Shown: one piece after another, positions 46,014-54,000 of the stretch
Layout: every line of letters starts with the position of its first letter
How positions within the stretch are numbered: the first letter of the stretch is position 1
Assembly: GCF_022809125.1 (NCBI RefSeq)
Contig: NZ_JALGBI010000001.1
Location: 2,294,001 to 2,358,000 of the forward strand
Reading direction: 5' to 3'
DNA: 64,000 nucleotides
From: Variovorax terrae
GTDB lineage: Bacteria > Pseudomonadota > Gammaproteobacteria > Burkholderiales > Burkholderiaceae_C
Translations under genes and position numbers: made by a program
Notes under the pieces: generated by a model
What the model saw: only the letters and a program-made list of their open reading frames with translations
The model's database searches: none
Told to the model about the DNA's origin: nothing

Positions 46014-46504
46014 TTTCCGGTGACTTTCTTGATGACGGGTTTGATGTTCTCGCGGCGGGCCGGCAGCACGGCCGCATTCTCGCGCGGGGCATTGAGCACG
46101 ATGCAGGTCGAGGTTTCGGTCAGGATGCAGAACTTCGTGACCACCGCGTCCAGATGCGGCACGTCGATCACGGCGATCTCCAGCACCCAGCTGTCTTCGC
46201 CGGTCACGTTGTAGGCGTTGACGACCTCGGGCGTCTGCTCGATCAGCTTCACCACCCGGGCGTATTCGACCCGCCCCACGCGCACGATGGCTCGGATGCC
46301 GTAGCCCAGGCGGTGGTAGTCCACCTCGGCGCGGTAGCCCTTGATCACGCCGGCAAGCTCCAGCTTGCGCACCCGCTCGGTCACGGCCGGCTGGCTCAGG
46401 TGCACGCGCCGGCCCAGCTCGGCCATGGAGATGCGCGCATCGCGCTGCAGCTCGGCCAGGATGCGGCTGTCGTAATGATCGAATTCGGAAACTTCGGTCT
46501 GCAT
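46010..46504 (-). CDS. Lrp/AsnC family transcriptional regulator
   Basis: A 164-residue regulator: an N-terminal HTH with LDxxILxxLQxDARI-type spacing ([20 protein letters not shown]), [21 protein letters not shown] as recognition helix, and a C-terminal RAM ligand domain ([22 protein letters not shown]). A Lys-rich tail of about 15 residues ends the chain. The ATG at 46504 is preferred; a TTG seven codons upstream is also in frame. First gene of a two-gene operon with rraA, divergent from a second EamA exporter, which it may control. Confidence 0.88.
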   Translation of the reverse strand: MQTEVSEFDHYDSRILAELQRDARISMAELGRRVHLSQPAVTERVRKLELAGVIKGYRAEVDYHRLGYGIRAIVRVGRVEYARVVKLIEQTPEVVNAYNVTGEDSWVLEIAVIDVPHLDAVVTKFCILTETSTCIVLNAPRENAAVLPARRENIKPVIKKVTGK

Positions 46505-46594
46505 CGCTTTCAAACCTGAAAACAAAGGCGAACTGCCCTACTCGCCTTGAATCATGCATGGTTCGCCGGCGCCGGGCAACCTACGATTTGCGGC

Positions 46595-47491
46595 ATGGAC
46601 ACGACCACCCTCCCCCTCGCGCCCGCCCGCCGCGCGGCGACGCTGCTGGTGCCCGCCCTGCTCGCCTGCTACCTGGTGTGGGGCTCCACCTACCTGGCCA
46701 TCCGCCTCGCGCTGCCGCGCTTTCCGCCCTTCTTCCAGATGGGCACCCGCTTCCTGGTGGCCGGCGCGCTGCTGATGGGCTGGGTGCTGTGGCGCGGCAA
46801 GCCGCTGCCCTCGCGCCTCCAGTGGCGCAACGCGCTGGCCATCGGCGCGCTGATGCTGGGCGGCGGCATGGGGCTCACGGCCAGCGCCGAGCTGCACATC
46901 GGCTCGGGGCTGATTGCCGCCTTCATCGCCGTGGTGCCGATGCTGGTCTGCGCATGGGGCCTGATGTTCGGCCAGCGTCCGGGCCGGCTGGAACTGCTGG
47001 GCATGGCGGTCGGCCTGGGTGGCGTGCTGCTGCTGGTGCGCGGCGCCAGTTTCTCGGCGGCGCCCGTGGGCATTGCCTGCATCGCGGGCGCCACGCTGGC
47101 CTGGTCGCTGGGCTCGGTGCTGTCCACCACGCGGCTGCCCCTGGCCGCGGGACCGGCGGGCTTCGCGAGCGAAATGTTGTGTGGCGGCGCGGTGTTGATG
47201 CTGCTTTCTCTCGCACTGGGTGAACAGCCCGCATGGCCGCCGCAGCCGCTGGCAGTGGCCGCCTGGGGCTATCTCGTGGTGTTCGGCTCACTGATCGCCT
47301 TCAGCGCCTACCTCTACCTGCTGGCCCACGCATCGCCTGCATTGGCCACCAGCTACGCCTTCGTGAACCCCTTGATCGCGCTTTTTCTGGGGGTGGTTTT
47401 TGCCGGCGAAGCGGTCACCGCGGCCGAGTGGCTTTCCTGCGGCGTGATCCTGCTGGGCGTTTTTCTGATCTTCAGAGGGAAAACGGCCTGA
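46595..47491 (+). CDS. EamA/DMT-superfamily transporter (YedA-like)
   Basis: A 298-residue membrane protein with 10 helices in two EamA repeats. It opens with LLACYLVWGSTYLAIRLALP and has GTRFLVAGALLMGWVLW, MGLTASAELHIGSGLIAAFIAVVPML (in part), YLLAHASPALATSYAFVNPLIALFLG and GVILLGVFLIF at the end. The string MVWGSTYLAIR-like near the N-terminus marks the YedA/RhaT-like exporters. Substrate unknown, amino acids or metabolites are typical. It is divergent from the Lrp gene with 90 bp in between. Confidence 0.85.
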   Translation: MDTTTLPLAPARRAATLLVPALLACYLVWGSTYLAIRLALPRFPPFFQMGTRFLVAGALLMGWVLWRGKPLPSRLQWRNALAIGALMLGGGMGLTASAELHIGSGLIAAFIAVVPMLVCAWGLMFGQRPGRLELLGMAVGLGGVLLLVRGASFSAAPVGIACIAGATLAWSLGSVLSTTRLPLAAGPAGFASEMLCGGAVLMLLSLALGEQPAWPPQPLAVAAWGYLVVFGSLIAFSAYLYLLAHASPALATSYAFVNPLIALFLGVVFAGEAVTAAEWLSCGVILLGVFLIFRGKTA

Positions 47492-47520
47492 AAACGGCGC
47501 ATAAAAAAACAACACGCCAG

Positions 47521-47543
47521 AGCGAAAAAAGTACTTTTTCGCT
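47521..47543. promoter_or_regulatory. 23-bp near-perfect palindrome upstream of the SWIB gene
   Basis: AGCGAAAAAAGTACTTTTTCGCT, one mismatch in A/T number between arms, centred on AGTACT. It lies 30 bp after the EamA stop and 95 bp before the SWIB start. It is either a hairpin terminator lacking a separate U-run or an operator. A related half, CAGTTTTTCGCTGG, recurs at about 47593-47606. Confidence 0.5.
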
Positions 47544-47638
47544 TGGAAACGCGTTTTTTCTCCAGTAGCATCCGCATTGCCAGTGGAGAAGCAGTTTTTC
47601 GCTGGTGGTTAATTCAACTTCTAGAAGGAAATTCAATC

Positions 47639-48100
47639 ATGGCAACTGCAAAGAAAGCTCCGGCGAAAAAAGCACCTGCAAAAAAAGCTGCTCCCGCCAA
47701 GAAGGCTGCTCCCGCAAAGAAAGCAGCACCGGCTAAGAAAGTAGCCGCCAAGGCCCCGGCCAAGAAGGCCGCTCCGGCGAAGAAGGCCCCTGCCAAGAAG
47801 GCCGCACCCGCCAAGAAGCCCGCCGCGAAGAAGGCCGCGCCCGCCAAGAAGCGCACGCCCAACGCCGCGTTCATGAAGGCCCTGACGCCCAGCGCCGCCC
47901 TGGCCGCCGTGGTGGGTGCCAACCCGCTGCCGCGCACCGAAGTGGTGAGCAAGCTGTGGACGTACATCAAGAAGAACAACCTGCAAGACAAGGTCAACAA
48001 GCGCCTGATCAACGCCGACGCCAAGCTGAAGGAAATCTTCGGCAAGGCCCAGGTGTCGATGTTCGAGATGGCCGGCCTGATCGGCAAGCACGTCAAGTAA
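47639..48100 (+). CDS. SWIB/MDM2 domain protein with histone H1-like N-terminal tail
   Basis: A 153-residue, very basic protein. Residues 1-72 are a low-complexity Lys/Ala/Pro tail made of repeating KKAAPAKKAAPAKK units, as in bacterial histone-H1-like DNA-compacting proteins. Residues 76-153 form the SWIB domain (ALAAVVGANPLPRTEVVSKL, KLWTYIKKNNLQDKVNKRLI, KLKEIFGKAQVSMFEMAGL). The tail should bind DNA non-specifically; the partner of the SWIB domain in bacteria is not known. The DNA repeats in the tail invite slippage, so length may vary between strains. A strong terminator follows. Confidence 0.9.
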   Translation: MATAKKAPAKKAPAKKAAPAKKAAPAKKAAPAKKVAAKAPAKKAAPAKKAPAKKAAPAKKPAAKKAAPAKKRTPNAAFMKALTPSAALAAVVGANPLPRTEVVSKLWTYIKKNNLQDKVNKRLINADAKLKEIFGKAQVSMFEMAGLIGKHVK

Positions 48101-48137
48101 ATCCGTGCGCCGCGGGGCTCCGGCTCCGCACCGCTCG

Positions 48138-48163
48138 AAGGCCGCAGCGATGCGGCCTTTTTC
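48138..48163 (+). terminator. Rho-independent terminator after the SWIB gene
   Basis: Stem AGGCCGCA-GCGA-TGCGGCCT with a T5 tract. It is at the end of the SWIB gene and touches the last two bases of the convergent EamA gene. Confidence 0.9.
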
Positions 48164-49064
48164 ATTGTCCGGCCGCGGCGGACGCCAACCGGAGTTCGGC
48201 CCGGATCACCAGGGCCAGGCCCGCCAGCACCAAAGCCAGACCGGCGAAGGCCATCAGGCCCGGCCGCTCACCCACCACCACGATGGCCAGCAAGAACGCG
48301 GTCAGCGGCTCGCCCAGGGCCAGGGTGACGCCCGTGGCACCCGAGACATGCCGCAGGCCGCTGCTGAACAGCAGGTAGCTCACGCCGGTGGCGACGATCC
48401 CCAGATAGCCCACCACCCCCCAGCCGCCCAAGCCGAGCACTGTGGGCTCGGACAGTCTCCAAGCCAGCGGCAAGGCGATCAACGCCGCCACCGTGAACAC
48501 GCCGGCCGTGACCAGCGCCGGCGCGGCCTGCGCCACCAGGCGTTTGTTGATCAGGGCATAGGCCGCGTAGCTCAGGCCCGCGCCCAGGCACAGCGCGATG
48601 CCCCAGCCAGTGATGCGCGCGCCCTGCGCGCCGCTGACCACCATCAGGCTGCCGCCGGCCACGGCCAGCAGGGTGCCCCACCACCAGACCGCGCGCGGCG
48701 CCTGGCCCGACAGCAGGAACTGCAGCAGGCCGGCCCAGATCGGCCCGCTGCCGATGGCCACCGCCGTGCCCACCGCCACGCTGCTGGCTTTCACGCCGGC
48801 GAAGAAGCAGAGGTTGTAGGCGGCGATGCACAGGCCCGCCAGCAGGATCCAGCGCCAGGGCAGGCCGGGCGATCCGGCCCGGAGCCAGGGCCGCGTCAGC
48901 AGCAGGTACAGCGCGAAGAACAGCGCGGCCAGGGCCAGGCGCAGGGCGCCCACCAGGTAGGGTGACAGGCCGGCTGGCGCAAAGCTCTGGGCCGTGCCTG
49001 TGGTGCCCCACAGCACGGCCGCGCACAGCACCAGGGCGATACCGGAGGCAGCAGCGTTTTTCAT
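48162..49064 (-). CDS. EamA/DMT-superfamily transporter
   Basis: A 300-residue inner-membrane exporter with about 10 helices, opening LVLCAAVLWGTTGTAQSFAP. The middle holds LLAGLCIAAYNLCFFAGVKASSVAVGTAVAIGSGPIWAG (in two parts), VFTVAALIALPLAW, and VSGATGVTLALGEPLTAFLL near the C-terminus. It is the third EamA-family exporter in this 5-kb stretch. Gene lies next to a divergent-type araC gene on the same strand (69 bp), which may govern it. Substrate unknown. Confidence 0.85.
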   Translation of the reverse strand: MKNAAASGIALVLCAAVLWGTTGTAQSFAPAGLSPYLVGALRLALAALFFALYLLLTRPWLRAGSPGLPWRWILLAGLCIAAYNLCFFAGVKASSVAVGTAVAIGSGPIWAGLLQFLLSGQAPRAVWWWGTLLAVAGGSLMVVSGAQGARITGWGIALCLGAGLSYAAYALINKRLVAQAAPALVTAGVFTVAALIALPLAWRLSEPTVLGLGGWGVVGYLGIVATGVSYLLFSSGLRHVSGATGVTLALGEPLTAFLLAIVVVGERPGLMAFAGLALVLAGLALVIRAELRLASAAAGQ

Positions 49065-49133
49065 GCCTGCATGATGCAGGGTTTGCGGCGCGCCACTGTC
49101 GAGAAACTCTCGCCCTGCGCCATGCCGGCGGGT

Positions 49134-49802
49134 TCAGCAACGGCGCTTGCAGGCCCGGGTGCTGAAGCCGCAGTCGCGCTGCAGCGCGAACGACAGCGCG
49201 CTGGCCGACTGGTAGCCGACCCGCAGCGCCACGGCATCGAGCAGCAGCCCCTGCGCGACAAGGCGCATGGCCGCTTCCAGGCGACGCCGGCGCGCGTAAG
49301 CCATGGGGCTCAGGCCCGTCAGCTCCAGCAGCCGTGCGTGAAAGCGCTGCGGGCTCAGGCAGAACAGGGCCGCCATGCGCGCGGTGGACCAATCCTCGTG
49401 CAGCGAGGCATCCAGCGCGGCATCGAGCACCCGGGTATCCAGGCTGCGGCGCGCCAGGATGCGCGGCATGCCGAGCATCTCGTGCAGCAGGGCCTGCACG
49501 TCCATGCCGGCATAGACATCGCGCCAGGCGGTGCGCACCGCAAAGCGGCGCGGCCGGTCGGTGCCGGGCTGCATGGGCGCATCGATCACCAGCATGCGAG
49601 CAGCGGCCGGCGCTGCGTAAGCGTGCGCCACGCCGGCGGGAATGACGATGCCGCTGGACGCATCGGCAAAGGCTGCGTGCCCGTTCAGCTCCAGCGCCAT
49701 GCGGCCGCTCAGCGCAAACATGATCTGCGCGTGGTCGTGCTCATGTGGGCTGTGCTCGCCACCGTAGCGGCGCACCGAGCAGGTGGGAAGCGTCAGGGAC
49801 AT
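49134..49802 (-). CDS. AraC family transcriptional regulator
   Basis: A 222-residue regulator: residues 15-80 are a cupin ligand domain (YGGEHSPHEHDHAQIMFALSG, GIVIPAGVAHAY), and residues 120-218 are the paired HTH (DWSTARMAALFCLSPQRFHARL and LLLDAVALRVGYQSASALSFAL, then QRDCGFSTRACKRRC). The cysteine-containing C-terminus is slightly unusual. It precedes the EamA exporter gene in transcription order and the TPP-enzyme gene (13 bp away) lies upstream on the same strand, so it may belong to that transcript. Confidence 0.88.
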   Translation of the reverse strand: MSLTLPTCSVRRYGGEHSPHEHDHAQIMFALSGRMALELNGHAAFADASSGIVIPAGVAHAYAAPAAARMLVIDAPMQPGTDRPRRFAVRTAWRDVYAGMDVQALLHEMLGMPRILARRSLDTRVLDAALDASLHEDWSTARMAALFCLSPQRFHARLLELTGLSPMAYARRRRLEAAMRLVAQGLLLDAVALRVGYQSASALSFALQRDCGFSTRACKRRC

Positions 49803-49815
49803 GAGAAGCGTGAGG

Positions 49816-51519
49816 CTAGGCCGCGCCCTGCTGGCGGGCCAGCGCGCTCTGCGTGATGCCGGACAAGGTACCGCGCGTGGTGATGACTTCCGGGTCCAGC
49901 ATCACCTCGATCAGCGTGCCCTCGGGCCGCGCCAGCGCCGCCAGCAGTTGCGCCTCGAACTCTTCCGTGCGCGTGATGCGCACGCCGGCATAGCCATAGG
50001 CTCGCGCCAGCGCCACGAAATCGGGGTTCTGGAGCTGCGAGCCGCTCACGTGGCGGGGATACTCGCGCTCCTGGTGCATGCGAATGGTGCCGTACATGCC
50101 GTTGTTGAGCAGCACGATGATGCTCTTCGCCCCATGCTGCACCGCCGTGGCCAGCTCCTGCCCGTTCATGAGGAAATCGCCGTCGCCCGCGATGGTGAAG
50201 GCCACGCGGCCGGTGGTGATGGCCGCCGCGATGCCGGCCGGCACGCCGTAACCCATGGCGCCCACGGTGGGCGCAAGCTGCGTCTTCAGGCCCTTGGCCA
50301 GGCCATGGTGCCGGAAGAAGCGGTGCACCCAGCTCGCGAAGTTGCCGGCGCCGTTGGTCAGCACCGCGTCGGCCGGCAGGTGCTGCTGCAGCGTGGCGAC
50401 GATGGTCGGCATGTCGATCTCGCCGGGCAGCGCCTGCGGCACGAGGTTGGCCTCGTAGTCGGTATGGCAGGCCTGCGCCCACGTCTCCCAGGGCACGGCC
50501 ACGGGCGCGGTCAGCACCTCCAGCGAGCGCGCCGCGGCATTCATGGTGGCGTTGATCGCGAGATCGGCCTGATAAACGCGGTTAAGCTCCTCGGCGCTCG
50601 CGTGGATGTGCACCAGGGCCTGCTTAGGCCGCGGCACCTCGATCAGCGTGTAGCCGCCGGTGGTCATCTCGCCCAGCCGCGGGCCGATGGCGAGGATCAG
50701 GTCGCTGTCCTTCACGCGCGCGGCCAGCTTCGGGCTGATGCCGATGCCCACGTCGCCGGCGTACAGCGGGTGGTGGTTGTCGAAGGTATCTTGAAAGCGG
50801 AAGGCATTGGCCACCGGCAGCTTCCAGTTCTCGGCAAAGCGCTGCAGCGCCTGCGCGGCCTGCGGCGTCCAGCCGCCGCCGCCCGCGATCACCAGCGGCC
50901 GCTGCGAGGCCAGCAGCATCTCGCGCAGCCGGCGCAGCGATCCCGGGTCGCTCCAGGCCTCTACCGGTTCGACGCGCGGCAGCGGCGCCGCGTTCACCGC
51001 CTGGACGAGCATGTCCTCCGGCAGCACCAGCACAACCGGGCCGGGGCGGCCGTTCATTGCGGTGGCGAAGGCGCGCGCCACGTACTCGGGGATGCGCCGC
51101 GCATCATCGATACGCTCCACGCGCTTGGCAAAGCCCTTGGTGCTGGGGCCGAAGAAGCTGGCGAAATCGACTTCCTGGAAGGCTTCGCGGTCGCGCATGT
51201 CGCTCGCCACGTCGCCCACGAACAGCACCATGGGCGTGGAGTCCTGGAACGCGGTATGCACCCCGATGGAGGCATTGGTGGCGCCCGGCCCCCGCGTGAC
51301 GAAGCACACGCCGGGCCGGCCGGTCAGCTTGCCGTGGGCCTCGGCCATGAAGGCGGCGCCGCCCTCCTGCCGGTTGATGATGAACCGGATCCTGTCCCGG
51401 TGGGCATGGAAACCGTCCAGCACGGCGAGGTAACTCTCCCCCGGAACGCCGAAGACGAATTCCACGCCCTGCTCCACCAGGCACTCGACGATGAGGTGCC
51501 CCGCTGTCCGTTGTGCCAT
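49816..51519 (-). CDS. Thiamine pyrophosphate-dependent enzyme (acetolactate synthase-like)
   Basis: A 567-residue TPP enzyme of the IlvB/benzoylformate decarboxylase-like group. The N-terminal Pyr domain has the TPP-activating Glu region EGGAAFMAEAHGKL and VCFVTRGPGATNASIGVHTAFQDSTPMV. The central domain has IAGGGGWTPQAAQAL. The C-terminal PP domain has the GDG motif FTIAGDGDFLMNGQELATAVQHG followed by NN, which binds Mg2+-TPP. It could be an acetolactate synthase, oxalyl- or sulfopyruvate-type decarboxylase. No regulatory IlvH subunit is next to it, so a role in catabolism is as likely as amino-acid synthesis. It is divergent from the tetR gene. Confidence 0.85.
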   Translation of the reverse strand: MAQRTAGHLIVECLVEQGVEFVFGVPGESYLAVLDGFHAHRDRIRFIINRQEGGAAFMAEAHGKLTGRPGVCFVTRGPGATNASIGVHTAFQDSTPMVLFVGDVASDMRDREAFQEVDFASFFGPSTKGFAKRVERIDDARRIPEYVARAFATAMNGRPGPVVLVLPEDMLVQAVNAAPLPRVEPVEAWSDPGSLRRLREMLLASQRPLVIAGGGGWTPQAAQALQRFAENWKLPVANAFRFQDTFDNHHPLYAGDVGIGISPKLAARVKDSDLILAIGPRLGEMTTGGYTLIEVPRPKQALVHIHASAEELNRVYQADLAINATMNAAARSLEVLTAPVAVPWETWAQACHTDYEANLVPQALPGEIDMPTIVATLQQHLPADAVLTNGAGNFASWVHRFFRHHGLAKGLKTQLAPTVGAMGYGVPAGIAAAITTGRVAFTIAGDGDFLMNGQELATAVQHGAKSIIVLLNNGMYGTIRMHQEREYPRHVSGSQLQNPDFVALARAYGYAGVRITRTEEFEAQLLAALARPEGTLIEVMLDPEVITTRGTLSGITQSALARQQGAA

Positions 51520-51637
51520 GCCCGACCTGCCACTGAAAAGTAGTTACGCAATCCATTATCCCTGCAGCCTTCGCGCGGGCGGCACGGCCCGCCTGCTGCG
51601 GAACAATCGCTTCATTGGATGTTCTCCGGCTTGCTTT

Positions 51638-51658
51638 AATTCACTGATTGGTTAAATT
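51638..51658. promoter_or_regulatory. Candidate TetR operator upstream of tetR
   Basis: AATTCAC-TGATTG-GTTAAAT, an imperfect inverted repeat ending 8 bp before the tetR ATG. It shares AATTCAC-n6-GT and the spacing with the perfect palindrome in front of tctC. Confidence 0.6.
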
Positions 51659-51665
51659 ACACCCC

Positions 51666-52316
51666 ATGGCGACTGCAAAGAAAACTCCCCAGGAACCGCG
51701 CTCGCGCGATGCCGACCGCTCCCAGCAGGCCATCCTGGCGGCCGCGCGCGACGAGTTCTCGCAGCACGGCCTGGCGGGCGCGCGGGTGGACCGCATCGCC
51801 GAGCGGGCGGACCTGAACAAGCGGCTGATCTACTACTACTTCAGCAGCAAGGACGACCTGTTCCTCGCCGTGCTGGAGCAGACCTACAAGGACATCCGCG
51901 CGGCCGAGCAGAAGCTGCACCTGCGCGACCTGCCGCCGCCGGAGGCCATCCGCCGACTCACCGAGTTCACCTGGGACTACTACCTGCGGCACCCCGAGTT
52001 CCTCACCCTGCTCAACAGCGCCAACCTGCACCAGGCGCGCCACCTGTCCAAGTCGGAGCAGATCCAGGAAATGAACTCGCCGCTGATCCAGACGCTGGGC
52101 GAAATCCTGGAGCGCGGCCGCATCGACGGCATCTTCCGCGGCGGCATCGATCCGGTGCAGCTCTACGTCTCGATCGCGGGCCTGTCCTACTTCTACCTCT
52201 CGAACAACCACACGCTCTCGGCCATCTTCGGGCGCAGCCTGATGACCCCCAAGGCCCGCAACGAACGGCTGTCCCACATGTGCGACGTCATCCTAGGGTA
52301 TGTACTAAGGGGTTGA
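51666..52316 (+). CDS. TetR family transcriptional regulator
   Basis: A 216-residue regulator. The N-terminal HTH is AILAAARDEFSQHGLAGARVDRIAERADLNKRLIYYYFSSKDDLF (in two parts, residues 24-70), and the rest is a helical ligand-binding domain (TWDYYLRHPEFLTLLNSAN). The first residues, MATAKKTP, resemble the SWIB protein tail. It is 89 bp upstream of tctC on the same strand. The sharing of an AATTCAC...GTGAATT-type site between both promoters indicates that it represses itself and the transport-enzyme operon. Confidence 0.9.
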   Translation: MATAKKTPQEPRSRDADRSQQAILAAARDEFSQHGLAGARVDRIAERADLNKRLIYYYFSSKDDLFLAVLEQTYKDIRAAEQKLHLRDLPPPEAIRRLTEFTWDYYLRHPEFLTLLNSANLHQARHLSKSEQIQEMNSPLIQTLGEILERGRIDGIFRGGIDPVQLYVSIAGLSYFYLSNNHTLSAIFGRSLMTPKARNERLSHMCDVILGYVLRG

Positions 52317-52330
52317 CCGGGGCTCGCCTG

Positions 52331-52376
52331 TTGACCGGTCAAATCCGGCTTTCTACAATTCACTCTATGGTGAATT
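52331..52376 (+). promoter_or_regulatory. tctC promoter with overlapping operator
   Basis: TTGACC at 52331-52336 and TACAAT at 52354-52359 with an ideal 17-bp spacer. The perfect inverted repeat AATTCAC-TCTATG-GTGAATT (52357-52376) covers the end of the -10 box and the start region, a repressor position. TTGACCGGTCAA (52331-52342) is itself a perfect 12-bp palindrome at the -35. This promoter would drive the eight-gene operon. Confidence 0.75.
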
Positions 52377-52405
52377 AAACGGATACCCATCAGGAGACAC
52401 ACCGT

Positions 52406-53422
52406 ATGAAGACCGCCTTGCCCCCCTCCCCGCTGCGCCGCCTGCTCATCGCCGGCCTGCTGTGCGCCACCGCCACCGGCGCCTCGGCGCAATGGAAGCC
52501 CACGCGCCCCATCAACCTGATCGTGCCCTGGGCCGCCGGCGGCTCGACCGACCAGGTCACCCGCGTGGCCGCGGCCGAGATGGAGAAGGCCCTGGGCCAG
52601 ACCATCGTCATCGTCAACCAGCCCGGCGCCTCGGGCGCCATCGGCACCAAGAGCGCGCTCGACGCCGCCAAGGACGGCTACACCTGGACCGCCGGCGCCG
52701 CGCAGGACCTGGGCACCTACCAGACCCTGGGCTCGGTCAACACCAGCATCAAGGACTGGCACCTGTTCCTCAATGTCGCCAACATCCAGGTGATCGGCGT
52801 CAACCCCGGCCGCCCCTGGAAGAATGCCAAGGAGCTGCTGGACGACATGAAGGCCAAGCCCGGCCAGATCAGCGTGGCCACGGCCGGCGTGACCTCGGCC
52901 GCCCACGCCGCCATGGACCAGATCGTCAAGGCCACGGGCGTGAAGTACAAGGAAGTCTCGTATGACGGTGGCAACCCCGCCGTGGTCGCCACCGTGGCCG
53001 GCGAGGCCGACATGACGACCCAGCTCGCCGTGGAGCAGGCCGACATGATCCGCGGCAAGCGCCTGCGCCCGCTGGCCACCGTCAGCGACAAGCCGCTGGA
53101 ACTGGAAGGCTTCGGCACCATCCCGCCGCTGTCGCAGACCGTGCCCGGCTTCAGCGCGCCGGCCAACTACTTCGGCATCTTCATCCCCAAGGGCGTGCCG
53201 GACGACGTGGTCAAGACGGTGGAGAAGATCTGGAACGAGCAGATTCCCAAGAGCGAGGCGCTGAAGAAGTACGCCACCAGCCGCGGCGCGCTGTTCCTGC
53301 CGCTGTCCGGCGAGGCCGCGCAGAAGGCCGTGTTCCCCGCGGTGCAGGCCAATGCCTGGAACCTGCATGCCAGCGGCAAGACCAAGGTCGCGCCCGACAC
53401 CGTCGGCATCCCCAAGCCCTGA
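52406..53422 (+). CDS. tctC: Bug/TctC-family tripartite tricarboxylate transporter substrate-binding protein
   Basis: Periplasmic solute-binding protein of 338 residues. The signal peptide ends ATGASAQ near residue 28. The mature chain has PINLIVPWAAGGSTDQVTRV, VVNQPGASGAIGTKSAL-like (IVIVNQPGASGAIGTKSAL) and DGYTW, all Bug-family hallmarks. The GG-STD loop takes the place of the usual carboxylate-gripping GGxxD. Ligand unknown, but by context it may be the sugar acid or cyclitol metabolised by the downstream enzymes. First gene of the tctCBA-enzyme operon. Confidence 0.92.
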   Translation: MKTALPPSPLRRLLIAGLLCATATGASAQWKPTRPINLIVPWAAGGSTDQVTRVAAAEMEKALGQTIVIVNQPGASGAIGTKSALDAAKDGYTWTAGAAQDLGTYQTLGSVNTSIKDWHLFLNVANIQVIGVNPGRPWKNAKELLDDMKAKPGQISVATAGVTSAAHAAMDQIVKATGVKYKEVSYDGGNPAVVATVAGEADMTTQLAVEQADMIRGKRLRPLATVSDKPLELEGFGTIPPLSQTVPGFSAPANYFGIFIPKGVPDDVVKTVEKIWNEQIPKSEALKKYATSRGALFLPLSGEAAQKAVFPAVQANAWNLHASGKTKVAPDTVGIPKP

Positions 53423-53435
53423 GGACCCGAGGACG

Positions 53436-53969
53436 ATGGCCGATCCCGTGCTGACCGACGACGAGCACCAGCCGCCGCGCTCGGATTTCCGCGATGCGCT
53501 GGGCTGGATCGTGCTGGGCGGAGCCACGCTGGTGGGCTCCCTGCGCATGGACCGCCTGGAGGCGCAGAACATCAACCCGGTCACCGTGCCGGGCCTGCTG
53601 CCGGGCCTGCTCGGGCTGGTGATGCTGCTGCTGGGCGGCGTGCTCGCCCTGCGCAGCTGGCGCCGCGGCCTGGCCCAGCCCGATGCGCCGCGCACGGAAC
53701 ACCAGCGCGAAGAGCGGCGCCGCATCTGGATCGTCATCGGCCTGTGCGTGGGCTACGCCGTCGTCCTGGTCGGCCACGGCCTGCCCTTCTGGCTGGCCTC
53801 GTCGATCTACGTCACCGCCGCCATCCTGATCCTGCAGCGCCTGCACGCCGACCCGCAGCAGCGCCGCCTGACGCCGCGCGCCTGGGTCAAGGCCCTGGCC
53901 ATCGGCATTTTGTCGGCCGTCATCACCCAGCTCGTGTTCCAGGAGCTGTTCCTGGTCCACCTGCCCTGA
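53436..53969 (+). CDS. tctB: TctB-family small permease of the TTT transporter
   Basis: A 177-residue membrane protein with four predicted helices (ALGWIVLGGATLVGSL, VPGLLPGLLGLVMLLLGGVLAL, IWIVIGLCVGYAVVLVGHG, and a last segment near the C-terminus), joined by a highly charged loop RTEHQREERRR. The family needs this subunit but it is poorly conserved, which fits the lack of distinct motifs. The ATG at 53436 lies 13 bp after the tctC stop, with GAGGA ahead. Confidence 0.85.
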   Translation: MADPVLTDDEHQPPRSDFRDALGWIVLGGATLVGSLRMDRLEAQNINPVTVPGLLPGLLGLVMLLLGGVLALRSWRRGLAQPDAPRTEHQREERRRIWIVIGLCVGYAVVLVGHGLPFWLASSIYVTAAILILQRLHADPQQRRLTPRAWVKALAIGILSAVITQLVFQELFLVHLP

Positions 53970-54000
53970 ACCTCCCGAGTTCCTTCCCGAAAGCCCCGCC

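Noticed and set aside
47639..48100. Tandem DNA repeats suggesting a CRISPR or minisatellite
   Set aside because: The repeats are Lys/Ala/Pro codons of the H1-like tail in one frame, with no spacers.
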